NCBI GenBank assembly: GCA_023247275.1
Contig: JAHFGT010000014.1
Coordinates: 1-41,817 of the forward strand
DNA from: Candidatus Omnitrophota bacterium
GTDB taxonomy: Bacteria; Omnitrophota; Gorgyraeia; Aquiviventales; Aquiviventaceae
DNA: 41,817 nucleotides
Direction: 5' to 3'
The position numbers and the translations under genes are program-made. Below the pieces are notes generated by a model, which was given only the letters and a program-made list of their open reading frames with translations, searched no databases and was not told the DNA's origin. Numbering within the stretch: position 1 is the stretch's first letter; the number at the start of each line of letters is the position of its first letter. This document shows positions 34,667 through 41,817 of this stretch, in pieces.

Positions 34667-35832
34667 GCCGATCAACGCTGACGCTTGATGAGGCGACCCA
34701 GCCGTGCTGGGACGCGATCGTCGTCGGGGCTGGACCAGCCGGTGCTTTGGCCGCGTACGAGCTGGCACGTCGAGGGGTGGCCGTGTTGCTGATCGAGCAG
34801 GCCGCTCTGCCCCGGCCCAAACCGTGCGGCGGCTGCGTCAACGCGGCGGCGCTTGAGATCCTCAAACGCGTCGATGACACGGCCCTGCGCGAACTGCTCC
34901 AGCGCAACGCGCAACCACTCCACCAACTGCGAATCGCCTGGGGGAATGCTCAAGCAACGCTGTCGATCCCACCTGCCGTCGCGCTGTCCCGCGAACGGCT
35001 GGATCATCAGTTGGCTGAAGCTGCGGTCGCCGCAGGAGCCCAGCTATGCGTTCGCACACACGCCATACAGTCGACGGCGGCTGATGAGACACGAACGATC
35101 CTCGTCCATCAGATGGGGCGGACCGCGGCCTTGACCGCCCGCGTCATCGTTGCAGCGACCGGATTGGCTCCACGATGGCTCAGCTCCGAACCTGGGATCA
35201 GCCTCCACGTTGAAACTCGATCTCGGATTGGATTCGGCGCCATCGCCAATGACCGGTCAGACCAGTATCACCCCGAGACCGTTACCCTCGCCTGTGGCCG
35301 TGGAGGATATGTGGGTCTGGCACGTGTGACTGATTCAACGCTGGCGATCGCCGCAGCGTGTGTGCCGATGTTCATTCGGCAATCTGGTGGGCCAGCCGCC
35401 GCGGTCAGTCGACTGCTCGACAGCTGCCGGCTGCCCATCCCGCGCGATCTCGACACCGTGCCGTGGCACGGGACGGCCAGATTGACGTGTCGCGCGACGC
35501 CACCGGCGGCTCATCGACTATTGCTGGTTGGCGATTCGGCTGGCTATATTGAGCCGTTCACCGGCGAGGGAATCGCGTGGGCCTTGGCCTCAGGACAGGC
35601 GGTCGTCGACATCGCTCAAGACGCCATCGCCGACTGGCACCCGTGGCTGATTCAGCGCTGGGCCACCCGGCATGACACGATCATTGGTCGTCGAGGCACG
35701 CTGGCTCGATGGATGCGTCACGCGTTGAATCACCCGCGGCTGTCGCGCGGACTCATCCAGATTCTCTCCCGCGTCCCATCGCTGGCCAATCCATTGATCA
35801 CCGCTGTCAACGCAACCTACGCTGTCCCATGA
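34663..35832 (+). CDS. FAD-dependent oxidoreductase (geranylgeranyl-reductase/hydroxylase-like)
   Basis: 389 residues from ATG 34663. FAD-binding AIVVGAGPAGALAAYELARR, then LPRPKPCGGCVNAA (the KPCGG motif of geranylgeranyl-reductase relatives), and the second FAD motif LLLVGDSAGYIEPFTGEGI. No transmembrane anchor. In this operon it likely hydroxylates or oxidises the polyketide ring. Overlaps of ATGA at both ends couple it to the methyltransferase and the polyketide synthase. Confidence 0.87.
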   Translation: MSRSTLTLDEATQPCWDAIVVGAGPAGALAAYELARRGVAVLLIEQAALPRPKPCGGCVNAAALEILKRVDDTALRELLQRNAQPLHQLRIAWGNAQATLSIPPAVALSRERLDHQLAEAAVAAGAQLCVRTHAIQSTAADETRTILVHQMGRTAALTARVIVAATGLAPRWLSSEPGISLHVETRSRIGFGAIANDRSDQYHPETVTLACGRGGYVGLARVTDSTLAIAAACVPMFIRQSGGPAAAVSRLLDSCRLPIPRDLDTVPWHGTARLTCRATPPAAHRLLLVGDSAGYIEPFTGEGIAWALASGQAVVDIAQDAIADWHPWLIQRWATRHDTIIGRRGTLARWMRHALNHPRLSRGLIQILSRVPSLANPLITAVNATYAVP

Positions 35833-36926
35833 CCCCCGCACCACCGGTTCGACTGCTCGCAGTCGCAGCCGCAACGTCGCGCTATTCCATCTCCCAGGCC
35901 GATGCGGCGCAGTTTGCGAAAGCGTTTTGTGGCCCGCACGCCGAGCTGCTGCCGGCGCTGTATCGTCGGACGCGCATTCGTCGGCGCAACAGCGTGCTGT
36001 TGCGGTCAACACCGGCGGATCCATTGCGTCAATCATTCTACCCGCCAGCCGGCGGCCCGGCAGACCATGGGCCCACAACCAGCCAACGCATGGAGCGGTA
36101 CGCCCAGGCCGCGGTGACGCTGGCCGGGCAAGCCGGGCAACAGGCCATGCGCCAATCCGGCTTGCCGCCGACCGCCATCGGCCATGTGATCACCGTCTCG
36201 TGCACCGGACTGATGACCCCTGGGGTCGATGTCGCACTGACCCAGCAACTCGAACTGTCACCGTCGGTCAGCCGAACGCATCTGGGATTCATGGGGTGTC
36301 ATGGCGCGTTGAGCGGGCTGCGCCTTGCGAGCACACTGGCTGCGCAGCGAACCGGCGCGGTGCTGCTGTGCGCGGTCGAATTGTGTACCCTGCACTTCTG
36401 GTATGGGTGGGATCCGGAAAAGATGGTCGCGAACGCGTTGTTCTCCGACGGGGCTGGGGCGCTCGTGTTGAGCGCAGAGCCAGGAGCACACCATGGCCAG
36501 GCATCCTGGCGCACTGCGGCGGCCGGGACCTACCTGATTCCTGACTCGACGGACGGCATGAGTTGGCGGATCGGCGACCATGGATTTGAAATGTCGCTGT
36601 CGCCCCGCGTGCCGAGCTTGTTGGCGACGCATCTGCGGCCCTGGGTCGAGCGCTGGCTAGGCGAGCAGGGGCTGTCGATCCACCAGGCTCGCACCTGGGC
36701 CATCCATCCTGGCGGCCCACGCCTGCTGGATCAGGCGGCTGACGGCCTAGGGTTGGCGTCGTCAGCCGTACAGGTGTCGCATGACATTCTGGCCGCGCAC
36801 GGCAACATGTCATCGGCCACGATCCTGTTTATTCTGGAGCGGTTGATCGCCTCCGCCGCACCAACGCCCTGCGTCGCGCTCGCCTTCGGTCCTGGCTTGA
36901 CGATCGAAGCAACGCTACTCACCTAA
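35829..36926 (+). CDS. type III polyketide synthase
   Basis: 365 residues from ATG 35829. Chalcone-synthase-like thiolase fold. Catalytic Cys157 in [11 protein letters not shown], His293 in WAIHPGGPR and Asn326 in [11 protein letters not shown] form the triad, and AFGPGL stands for the CHS GFGPG loop. The enzyme iteratively condenses malonyl-CoA on an acyl starter, giving a pyrone or resorcinol-type product. With methyltransferase and flavin oxidase it should yield a methylated, oxidised phenolic or quinone lipid. The stop codon overlaps the convergent DUF255 gene (CTAA). Confidence 0.95.
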   Translation: MTPAPPVRLLAVAAATSRYSISQADAAQFAKAFCGPHAELLPALYRRTRIRRRNSVLLRSTPADPLRQSFYPPAGGPADHGPTTSQRMERYAQAAVTLAGQAGQQAMRQSGLPPTAIGHVITVSCTGLMTPGVDVALTQQLELSPSVSRTHLGFMGCHGALSGLRLASTLAAQRTGAVLLCAVELCTLHFWYGWDPEKMVANALFSDGAGALVLSAEPGAHHGQASWRTAAAGTYLIPDSTDGMSWRIGDHGFEMSLSPRVPSLLATHLRPWVERWLGEQGLSIHQARTWAIHPGGPRLLDQAADGLGLASSAVQVSHDILAAHGNMSSATILFILERLIASAAPTPCVALAFGPGLTIEATLLT

Positions 36927-39226
36927 CGGAGGGCGGCGAGGGCGGCGCGGATCTGCTCGACGTCGGTGAGCGGAAGATGACACACGTAGCGCTCGCAGAT
37001 ATACGCGGCCGGCTGGCCGGCGATGGGCTGTTGCGCGGCGACGAACGGGGCGAGCTGCTCGATCCCAGCGGCTGGCGCGCCGGTCGGATGCAGCACGACG
37101 ATGGCGCGAGGGAGGAAGGACCGCTGGATGTCTCGTAGCATCCGCTGTGTCTGCGGCTGTGTCGGATCGCCCGCAATGACGATCTCCTGCGGTGGCCCCA
37201 GCCAGAGATCGACGGCGATCAGGCATTGTGGAAATGCCTGCGGGGCTTGGCTCACCTGCCCGGAGAAGGCGGCGAACAGACGCTCCGTGGTCTGCTGCAC
37301 CGACTGATCCATCGTGAGTGTTCCCAACCGCACGAGCATCAGCGCGGCGACAGAGTTGCCTGAGGGCACTGCGCCGTCGTACAGCTCTTTGGTCCGCGCG
37401 ATGAGCGGTGGCTGGTCGCTGCCGGTCATAAAAAACCCGCCGTGCGCAGCATCCCAGAACTGGGCGATCGCAGCGCGCAGCAGCTGGGTGGATTCGGCCA
37501 GCCATCGCGGATCGAACGTCGTCTCGTACAGTTCAAACACGCCCCAACTGAGGAACACGTGGTCATCGAGAAATGCCGGGATATCGGCAGCGCCGTCTCG
37601 CCATCGATGCAGCAGCCGTGGTTCGACTCGCTCTGCTCGCTCACCACGGCCCTGAGCGGAGTCGAAGGGCCGTGGTGGCTGATTATCGACCCGCCGCAGC
37701 TGCTCGAGCACGAAGGTGGCCGCCTGCTCGGCGGCCTGGGTATACCGCGGCTCTTCTAAGACACGCCCGCCATAGGCCAGGGCCGCGATCATCAGCCCGT
37801 TCCAGTCGGTGAGGATTTTGTCGTCGCGGTACGGCCGAGGACGCTGGCTGCGCGCCACCAGCAGCTTCGCGCGCACCGTGGCCAGGCGCGACTCAGGCTG
37901 CCCCGCCTGGAGCGGATCGACCCGGTGCAGGATGTTGGTCTGGTGTTCGAAGTTTCCCTCGGCGCTGACCCCGTACACCTGTTGGACCAGTCGCCACTCA
38001 TCCGCGTCGAGCAGGTGGGCGAGCTCGTCCTGCGTCCACACGTAGAATTCGCCTTCCTTTCCGACCTCACCAGCGTCTTCGGCTGAATAAAAGCCGCCGC
38101 CGGCGTCGCGCAGATCGCGTAGCACGTAGTCGCAGATATCCCGTGCGGTATCAGCGTACTGGGACTTCCCGGTGGCCTGGTACGCCTCAAGGTAGACGAT
38201 GGCCAATAGCGCCTGATCATACAGCATCTTCTCAAAGTGCGGCACCAGCCAGTGCGCATCCGTTGAATACCGATGAAACCCGCCGCCAACCTGGTCATGG
38301 ATCCCGCCACGCGCCATCGCGTCGAGCGTGTGCTCCACCATCTCCAGCGTGTGTGGATCACGGCTGCGCGCCCACAGTCGCAACAAGAGCGAGAGGCTGT
38401 GACTGCGAGGAAATTTCGGCGCCGGGCCGAATCCACCATCGGTCGCATCATACTGCTGCGTGTACTGCTCCAACGCCACTTCCAGCGTCGAGCGGGTCAG
38501 CGACCCAGCACCACCGGCCCCAGCACTGGCCTGCAGCGTCTGGGTCAGCGACTGGCTTGAGCGCACCAGCTCATCACGCCGCGTGCGCCACGCCGTCTGG
38601 AGGCTGCGTAGCACCGTCAACAGCCCGGGCCGGCCGCCGCGATCCTCAGGAGGAAAGTAGGTGCCGCCCCAGAACGGGTGGCCGTCCGGCGTCAAGAACA
38701 CCGTCATCGGCCAGCCCCCTTGCCCAGTCATGGCCATGACCGCGTTCATGTACAGTGAATCGATGTCCGGACGCTCCTCCCGGTCCACCTTGATGGGGAC
38801 GAACTGCTCATTGATCGCCGCGGCCACGGCTGGGTTGTCGAATGACTCGACCTCCATCACATGACACCAGTAGCAGGTGGAGTAGCCGATCGAGAGAAAA
38901 ATGGGCTTATCCTCGGCAGCCGATTTGGCGAACGCTTCCGCGCCCCACGGGAACCAGTCGACCGGATTATAGGCATGCTGCAGCAGATAGGGACTTTTCT
39001 CGTGAATCAGCCGATTCGGCCGACGAGAATTGGTTGACTGAGCGCTCATCACTGGGGTCTCCTTGGTGGTGGCTGTCGCGACCGGGCTAGCGACCGGGGG
39101 AGGCAACGGCAATCCTGTTGGTGCGCTGATCCGCAAGCGCCGCGGCTGGTGTGGCCAGATCGTGATGGCGACGATGCCCGTCAAAACGATCAGCGCACCG
39201 ATTCCGATGAGGCGATTCCCGCGCAT
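36923..39226 (-). CDS. DUF255 / thioredoxin-domain protein (YyaL, SPATA20-like)
   Basis: 767 residues. One N-terminal membrane helix (5-24) and a Pro-rich linker, or a soluble form if translation starts at Met60. Residues 70-240 are the DUF255 domain: [21 protein letters not shown], then CYWC at 118-121, [14 protein letters not shown], and [15 protein letters not shown]. An (alpha/alpha)6-like part with [30 protein letters not shown] follows. An insert at about 515-538 ([17 protein letters not shown]) is repeat-derived. The family has an unclear role, perhaps in redox or sugar epimerase-like chemistry. Confidence 0.92.
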   Translation of the reverse strand: MRGNRLIGIGALIVLTGIVAITIWPHQPRRLRISAPTGLPLPPPVASPVATATTKETPVMSAQSTNSRRPNRLIHEKSPYLLQHAYNPVDWFPWGAEAFAKSAAEDKPIFLSIGYSTCYWCHVMEVESFDNPAVAAAINEQFVPIKVDREERPDIDSLYMNAVMAMTGQGGWPMTVFLTPDGHPFWGGTYFPPEDRGGRPGLLTVLRSLQTAWRTRRDELVRSSQSLTQTLQASAGAGGAGSLTRSTLEVALEQYTQQYDATDGGFGPAPKFPRSHSLSLLLRLWARSRDPHTLEMVEHTLDAMARGGIHDQVGGGFHRYSTDAHWLVPHFEKMLYDQALLAIVYLEAYQATGKSQYADTARDICDYVLRDLRDAGGGFYSAEDAGEVGKEGEFYVWTQDELAHLLDADEWRLVQQVYGVSAEGNFEHQTNILHRVDPLQAGQPESRLATVRAKLLVARSQRPRPYRDDKILTDWNGLMIAALAYGGRVLEEPRYTQAAEQAATFVLEQLRRVDNQPPRPFDSAQGRGERAERVEPRLLHRWRDGAADIPAFLDDHVFLSWGVFELYETTFDPRWLAESTQLLRAAIAQFWDAAHGGFFMTGSDQPPLIARTKELYDGAVPSGNSVAALMLVRLGTLTMDQSVQQTTERLFAAFSGQVSQAPQAFPQCLIAVDLWLGPPQEIVIAGDPTQPQTQRMLRDIQRSFLPRAIVVLHPTGAPAAGIEQLAPFVAAQQPIAGQPAAYICERYVCHLPLTDVEQIRAALAALR
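37620..37677. repeat. palindromic repeat inserted in frame in the DUF255 gene
   Basis: Plus strand TTCGACTCGCTCTGCTCGCT, ACCACGGCCCTGAGC, then GGAGTCGAAGGGCCGTGG. Inverted halves pair GCCGTGG with CCACGGC and TTCGACTC with GAGTCGAA. It encodes a '[14 protein letters not shown]'-type peptide. Same general family as in the purQ and GT87 genes. Confidence 0.82.
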
Positions 39227-39335
39227 AGGGACCTGGAGTTGTCGTGTGTCAACGACCAGCTCGTTTGTGTGGATACCAGGGGTAGTCTACGCGATCGAAG
39301 AGACGGTCGCAACCGCCCTCTCTCAGTGTCATGGC

Positions 39336-39364
39336 TTGACGCGCCTGCTCGGCAGCCTTAAGCT
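39336..39364 (+). promoter_or_regulatory. possible ABC-F promoter
   Basis: TTGACG (39336-39341), a 17-bp spacer, TAAGCT (39359-39364). The -10 is weak. Transcription would begin within about 5 bases of the ATG, giving an almost leaderless mRNA. Confidence 0.3.
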
Positions 39365-39374
39365 AGCGTTTCCC

Positions 39375-41171
39375 ATGCCTGCCCTGCTCCAGATCAAAAA
39401 CATGACCAAACAGTTCGGCCCGCGCATGCTCTTCGATGAGGCCAACGTCACGCTGGATTCGCAGAAGAAAACCGGGTTCATCGGCCGCAATGGTGCTGGC
39501 AAATCGACGCTGTGCAAAATCATCATCGGCCAGGACACCGCTGATTCAGGCGAGGTCATTCACAGCGCTGATCTGCGACTCAGCTACTTAGAACAGCACG
39601 ACCCGTTCACGCCTGAGGAAACCGTGCTGGAGTTTCTGATCCGCCACACCAGCGAAGAAGCCTGGCGGTGCGGCGAAGTCGCCGGCCGGTTTCAGTTGAA
39701 GCATGACGTGCTCAACACCCGCATCACGAGCCTGTCCGGCGGCTACCAGACCCGGGTCAAGCTCACGTCCATGCTGCTGCGCGAGCCGAACTTTTTGATC
39801 CTGGATGAGCCGTCCAACTATCTGGACTTGAAGACGCTCGTCCTGCTAGAAGAGTTCTTGCAGGACTTTGACGGCGGCTTTCTGATCGTCTCCCACGACC
39901 GCGAATTTCTGAAGAAGACCTGCGACCACACGCTGGAGGCTGAAACCGGCCGGCTCACGCTCTATCCTGGCACCGTCGAGGAATACCTGATCTTCAAGGC
40001 CGAGCAGCAGGCCCAGGCGATCAGCTACAACCAAACGATCGAGAGCAAGCGCAAGCAGCTCCAGGCGTTCGTCGACCGATTCCACGCCAAAGCGTCAAAG
40101 GCGGCTCAAGCCCGCTCCAAGATGAAGCAGATTGAGAAGCTTAAGACGATCGACCTAGCCGATGCGCAACTTAACGTGCAGATCAAGATCCCCGCGATCC
40201 AGCGACGACAGGGCCCGGCCTTCAGATGCGAAGACCTGGCCATCGGCTATCCAGAGAAGCTTGTGGCCAACAACATCCGGATCGAGGTGGACCACGGCGC
40301 CCACGTGGCGGTGCTGGGCGATAATGGCCAGGGCAAGACCACATTCCTGCGCACGCTGGCCGGTGATTTGGCCTCCAAGGGCGGCATGTTCAAATGGGGC
40401 TTTGGCTGCGAGATCGCCTACTATGCCCAACACGTGGTAGCTGCGCTCAATCCGCAGTACGACGTGTTCACCCACTTGGAGCTTCATGCTGCGCCGGCGG
40501 TCACCCGGCAAGAACTGCTGGCCATGGCCGGCTCGTTCCTGTTTAAAGGCCACGACGTCAAAAAGCCGGTCTCGGTGCTCAGCGGTGGTGAGTGCGCGCG
40601 CCTGTGCCTGGCTGGTCTGTTGCTGATGAAGCGCTCTGTGCTGCTGCTGGATGAGCCGACCAACCATCTGGATTTTGAAACCGTCGAAGCGCTCGGCGCG
40701 GCCCTGCGCCAATTTCCCGGTACCGTGTTTTTCATCAGCCACGACCGGACGTTCGTGAACATGGTGGCGACACAGATCGTCGAAGTGAGCAGCGGCGCTG
40801 TCACGCATTATCCCGGCAGCTATGCGGATTACGTGTATCGGCTGGAAAATCAGGTCCGGCAAGAGCTGGCGGCTGGGGAGGGGGCGGGTGCTGCGCCAGC
40901 GTCCAAGGTCAAGGTGGTGTCAGACTATCACCTGCGCAAGCAACGCGAGTCTGCCAAACGCAAGCTGGCTGGCCAGATCAAACGCTCAGAAGAACAGCAG
41001 GCCGTCTATCGGAAGGAAAAAGACTCGCTGGAGTCGGAGATGCTGGCTCACCCTGCCGCGTGGAACCGCGAACTTGCCGACCGGTGCGCCGCATTGACAA
41101 CGCTCATCCAAACAGAAGAACGCCGCTGGCTCGCGCTGACTGAGCAGCTTGAAGGCAGGATCGCGAGTTAA
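39375..41171 (+). CDS. ABC-F family ATPase (Uup/EttA-like)
   Basis: 598 residues from ATG 39375 (MPALLQIKNMTKQFGPRMLF). Two ABC domains without membrane segments. First: GFIGRNGAGKSTL, signature LSGGYQTRVKL, DEPSNYLDL. Second: VLGDNGQGKTTFL, LSGGECARLCL, DEPTNHLDF. A linker of charged helices lies between (KQLQAFVDRFHAKASKAAQA), and a C-terminal coiled coil (LRKQRESAKRKLAGQIKRSE) resembles Uup. ABC-F proteins act on the ribosome exit site to rescue or protect translation. No ribosome-binding site is obvious. Confidence 0.92.
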   Translation: MPALLQIKNMTKQFGPRMLFDEANVTLDSQKKTGFIGRNGAGKSTLCKIIIGQDTADSGEVIHSADLRLSYLEQHDPFTPEETVLEFLIRHTSEEAWRCGEVAGRFQLKHDVLNTRITSLSGGYQTRVKLTSMLLREPNFLILDEPSNYLDLKTLVLLEEFLQDFDGGFLIVSHDREFLKKTCDHTLEAETGRLTLYPGTVEEYLIFKAEQQAQAISYNQTIESKRKQLQAFVDRFHAKASKAAQARSKMKQIEKLKTIDLADAQLNVQIKIPAIQRRQGPAFRCEDLAIGYPEKLVANNIRIEVDHGAHVAVLGDNGQGKTTFLRTLAGDLASKGGMFKWGFGCEIAYYAQHVVAALNPQYDVFTHLELHAAPAVTRQELLAMAGSFLFKGHDVKKPVSVLSGGECARLCLAGLLLMKRSVLLLDEPTNHLDFETVEALGAALRQFPGTVFFISHDRTFVNMVATQIVEVSSGAVTHYPGSYADYVYRLENQVRQELAAGEGAGAAPASKVKVVSDYHLRKQRESAKRKLAGQIKRSEEQQAVYRKEKDSLESEMLAHPAAWNRELADRCAALTTLIQTEERRWLALTEQLEGRIAS

Positions 41172-41400
41172 GCCGTGACAATGAATGGCGGGGGCGACGG
41201 GTCGTTCTTGGAACCAACGGCCGCGCAGCCGGCGAGCTTCCAGACGAGACCCTCAGGGCATTCAAGGATTGGTGCGCCTCGCCGAAATGCAGGTAGCGTA
41301 CGCCAGCTTTCTGCCGCTGCTGAACGCAAACTGAAAAGGAACGAGAGCCAATCGCGAGTTGGTGGTACACCTTCAGCTCCTGGCGAATTCGCTCGATGGG
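41172..41400. other. intergenic stretch without a supported gene
   Basis: 229 bp between convergent genes. Frames on both strands are open but give Arg/Ser/Pro-rich peptides without family features. No clear terminator stem. Nothing assigned. Confidence 0.5.
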
Positions 41401-41817
41401 TCATTGCTCTGGCCTCATCTTGCCTGCCGCATAGGAGCTTGTCCATGCCTGTCCCGACCTCAGCTTTTCAAGGGTCCGGCCTGTGGCGTAAAACACCAGC
41501 AACTTCTTCCCCTCACGCACCTGATGGACGAACTTCTTCGCGACAAGATCCAACAGATCCCGCCGGGCCGTATCATAGGCGATTCCATGCGTATTCTTGT
41601 GCGCTTCGATCGTGTAGCCCCTCCCCGGATGCTGCAAGGCATCATAGATCAGGGCCTTTTGTCGAGTGTTCAGACCGAGATGGGATCGCAGTAACTGATT
41701 CGCATCCACGATCTCTTGCTGTTTGCGGTGCAAGTAGCGCTGTAATTCCTGCAAGGCATATCGGATCGCGGAGAGGTTATATGCCAGAAAGTACGTGAGG
41801 TCGTTGTCATCCTTCTC
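41401..41817 (-). CDS. Fic-family protein, C-terminal winged-helix part (5' end outside window)
   Basis: 139 visible residues. It begins EKDDNDLTYFLAYNLSAIRY, as in the post-FIC helices of Fic-family proteins, and continues QELQRYLHRKQQEIVDANQLL, then a winged-helix-like TRQKALIYDALQHPGRGYTI and IAYDTARRDLLDLVAKKF. The catalytic HxFx(D/E)GNGR would lie beyond the window edge. AMP transfer by the FIC domain and self-regulation by the winged helix are family knowledge. Confidence 0.82.
   Translation of the reverse strand, partial: EKDDNDLTYFLAYNLSAIRYALQELQRYLHRKQQEIVDANQLLRSHLGLNTRQKALIYDALQHPGRGYTIEAHKNTHGIAYDTARRDLLDLVAKKFVHQVREGKKLLVFYATGRTLEKLRSGQAWTSSYAAGKMRPEQ

Noticed and set aside
40155..40862. 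minus-strand open frame of 235 codons
   Set aside because: Opposite the ABC-F gene. No family features.
41172..41400. coding on either strand between ABC-F and Fic
   Set aside because: Frames are open but lack ribosome sites, motifs and stable composition.

Overview
The window is a bacterial chromosome fragment of fairly high GC with closely packed genes. Many neighbours share ATGA or TGATG stop/start overlaps, and lipoprotein signals, periplasmic-type proteins and heme-copper oxidase subunits suggest an aerobic Gram-negative-type organism. There is no rRNA or tRNA gene to place it. Nitrospirota or a similar environmental lineage is only a guess.

Positions 1-11825, minus strand: a long purine operon (purB, purC, purS, purQ, purL, purF, in transcription order) that starts from a sigma-70-like promoter at 11796-11825. 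It is interleaved with a PEGA lipoprotein, an SPFH/prohibitin protein, a repeat-encoded ORF, a DUF1189 membrane protein, a degenerate nucleotidyltransferase pair, a secreted TPR protein and a RelE/AbrB toxin-antitoxin pair. The toxin-antitoxin pair has its own promoter and sits directly upstream of purF.

Positions 11838-18694: an unknown membrane protein, a divergent sigma-like unknown protein, a fatty-acid desaturase, a terminator pair, cytochrome oxidase subunits IV and III, a DUF3332-like lipoprotein, a repeat element carrying its own ORF, a cellulose-synthase-like glycosyltransferase, and a secreted DUF547 protein. Positions 18708-24738: 6-phosphogluconate dehydrogenase, a GH63/MGH1-like glucosidase, a TVP38 membrane protein and a mercuric-reductase-like flavoprotein. 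Positions 24933-33832: GT87, GT2 and DUF2064 (TIGR04282-type) transferases, then a large protein that fuses a radical SAM domain to an ArsM-type arsenite methyltransferase. After these come a glucose-dehydrogenase-like enzyme, a cyclase-family hydrolase and a frameshifted AAA/DUF4143 ATPase. Positions 33953-36926, plus strand: a tightly coupled methyltransferase, FAD oxidoreductase and type III polyketide synthase operon. The right end holds a DUF255 thioredoxin-domain protein, an ABC-F ATPase and the C-terminal part of a Fic-family protein.

Two things stand out. (1) The radical SAM-ArsM fusion next to arsenosugar-type glycosyltransferases is a candidate organoarsenical pathway. (2) The window is full of small repeats placed inside genes or at gene junctions. 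One inverted-repeat family carries an open frame across its whole length. It joins neighbouring genes through ATGA overlaps and supplies the ribosome-binding site of the downstream gene (purS and the DUF3332 gene). Other repeats are inserted in frame in PurQ, PurL, GT87 and the DUF255 protein, and a heptamer repeat encodes a lipoprotein signal peptide.
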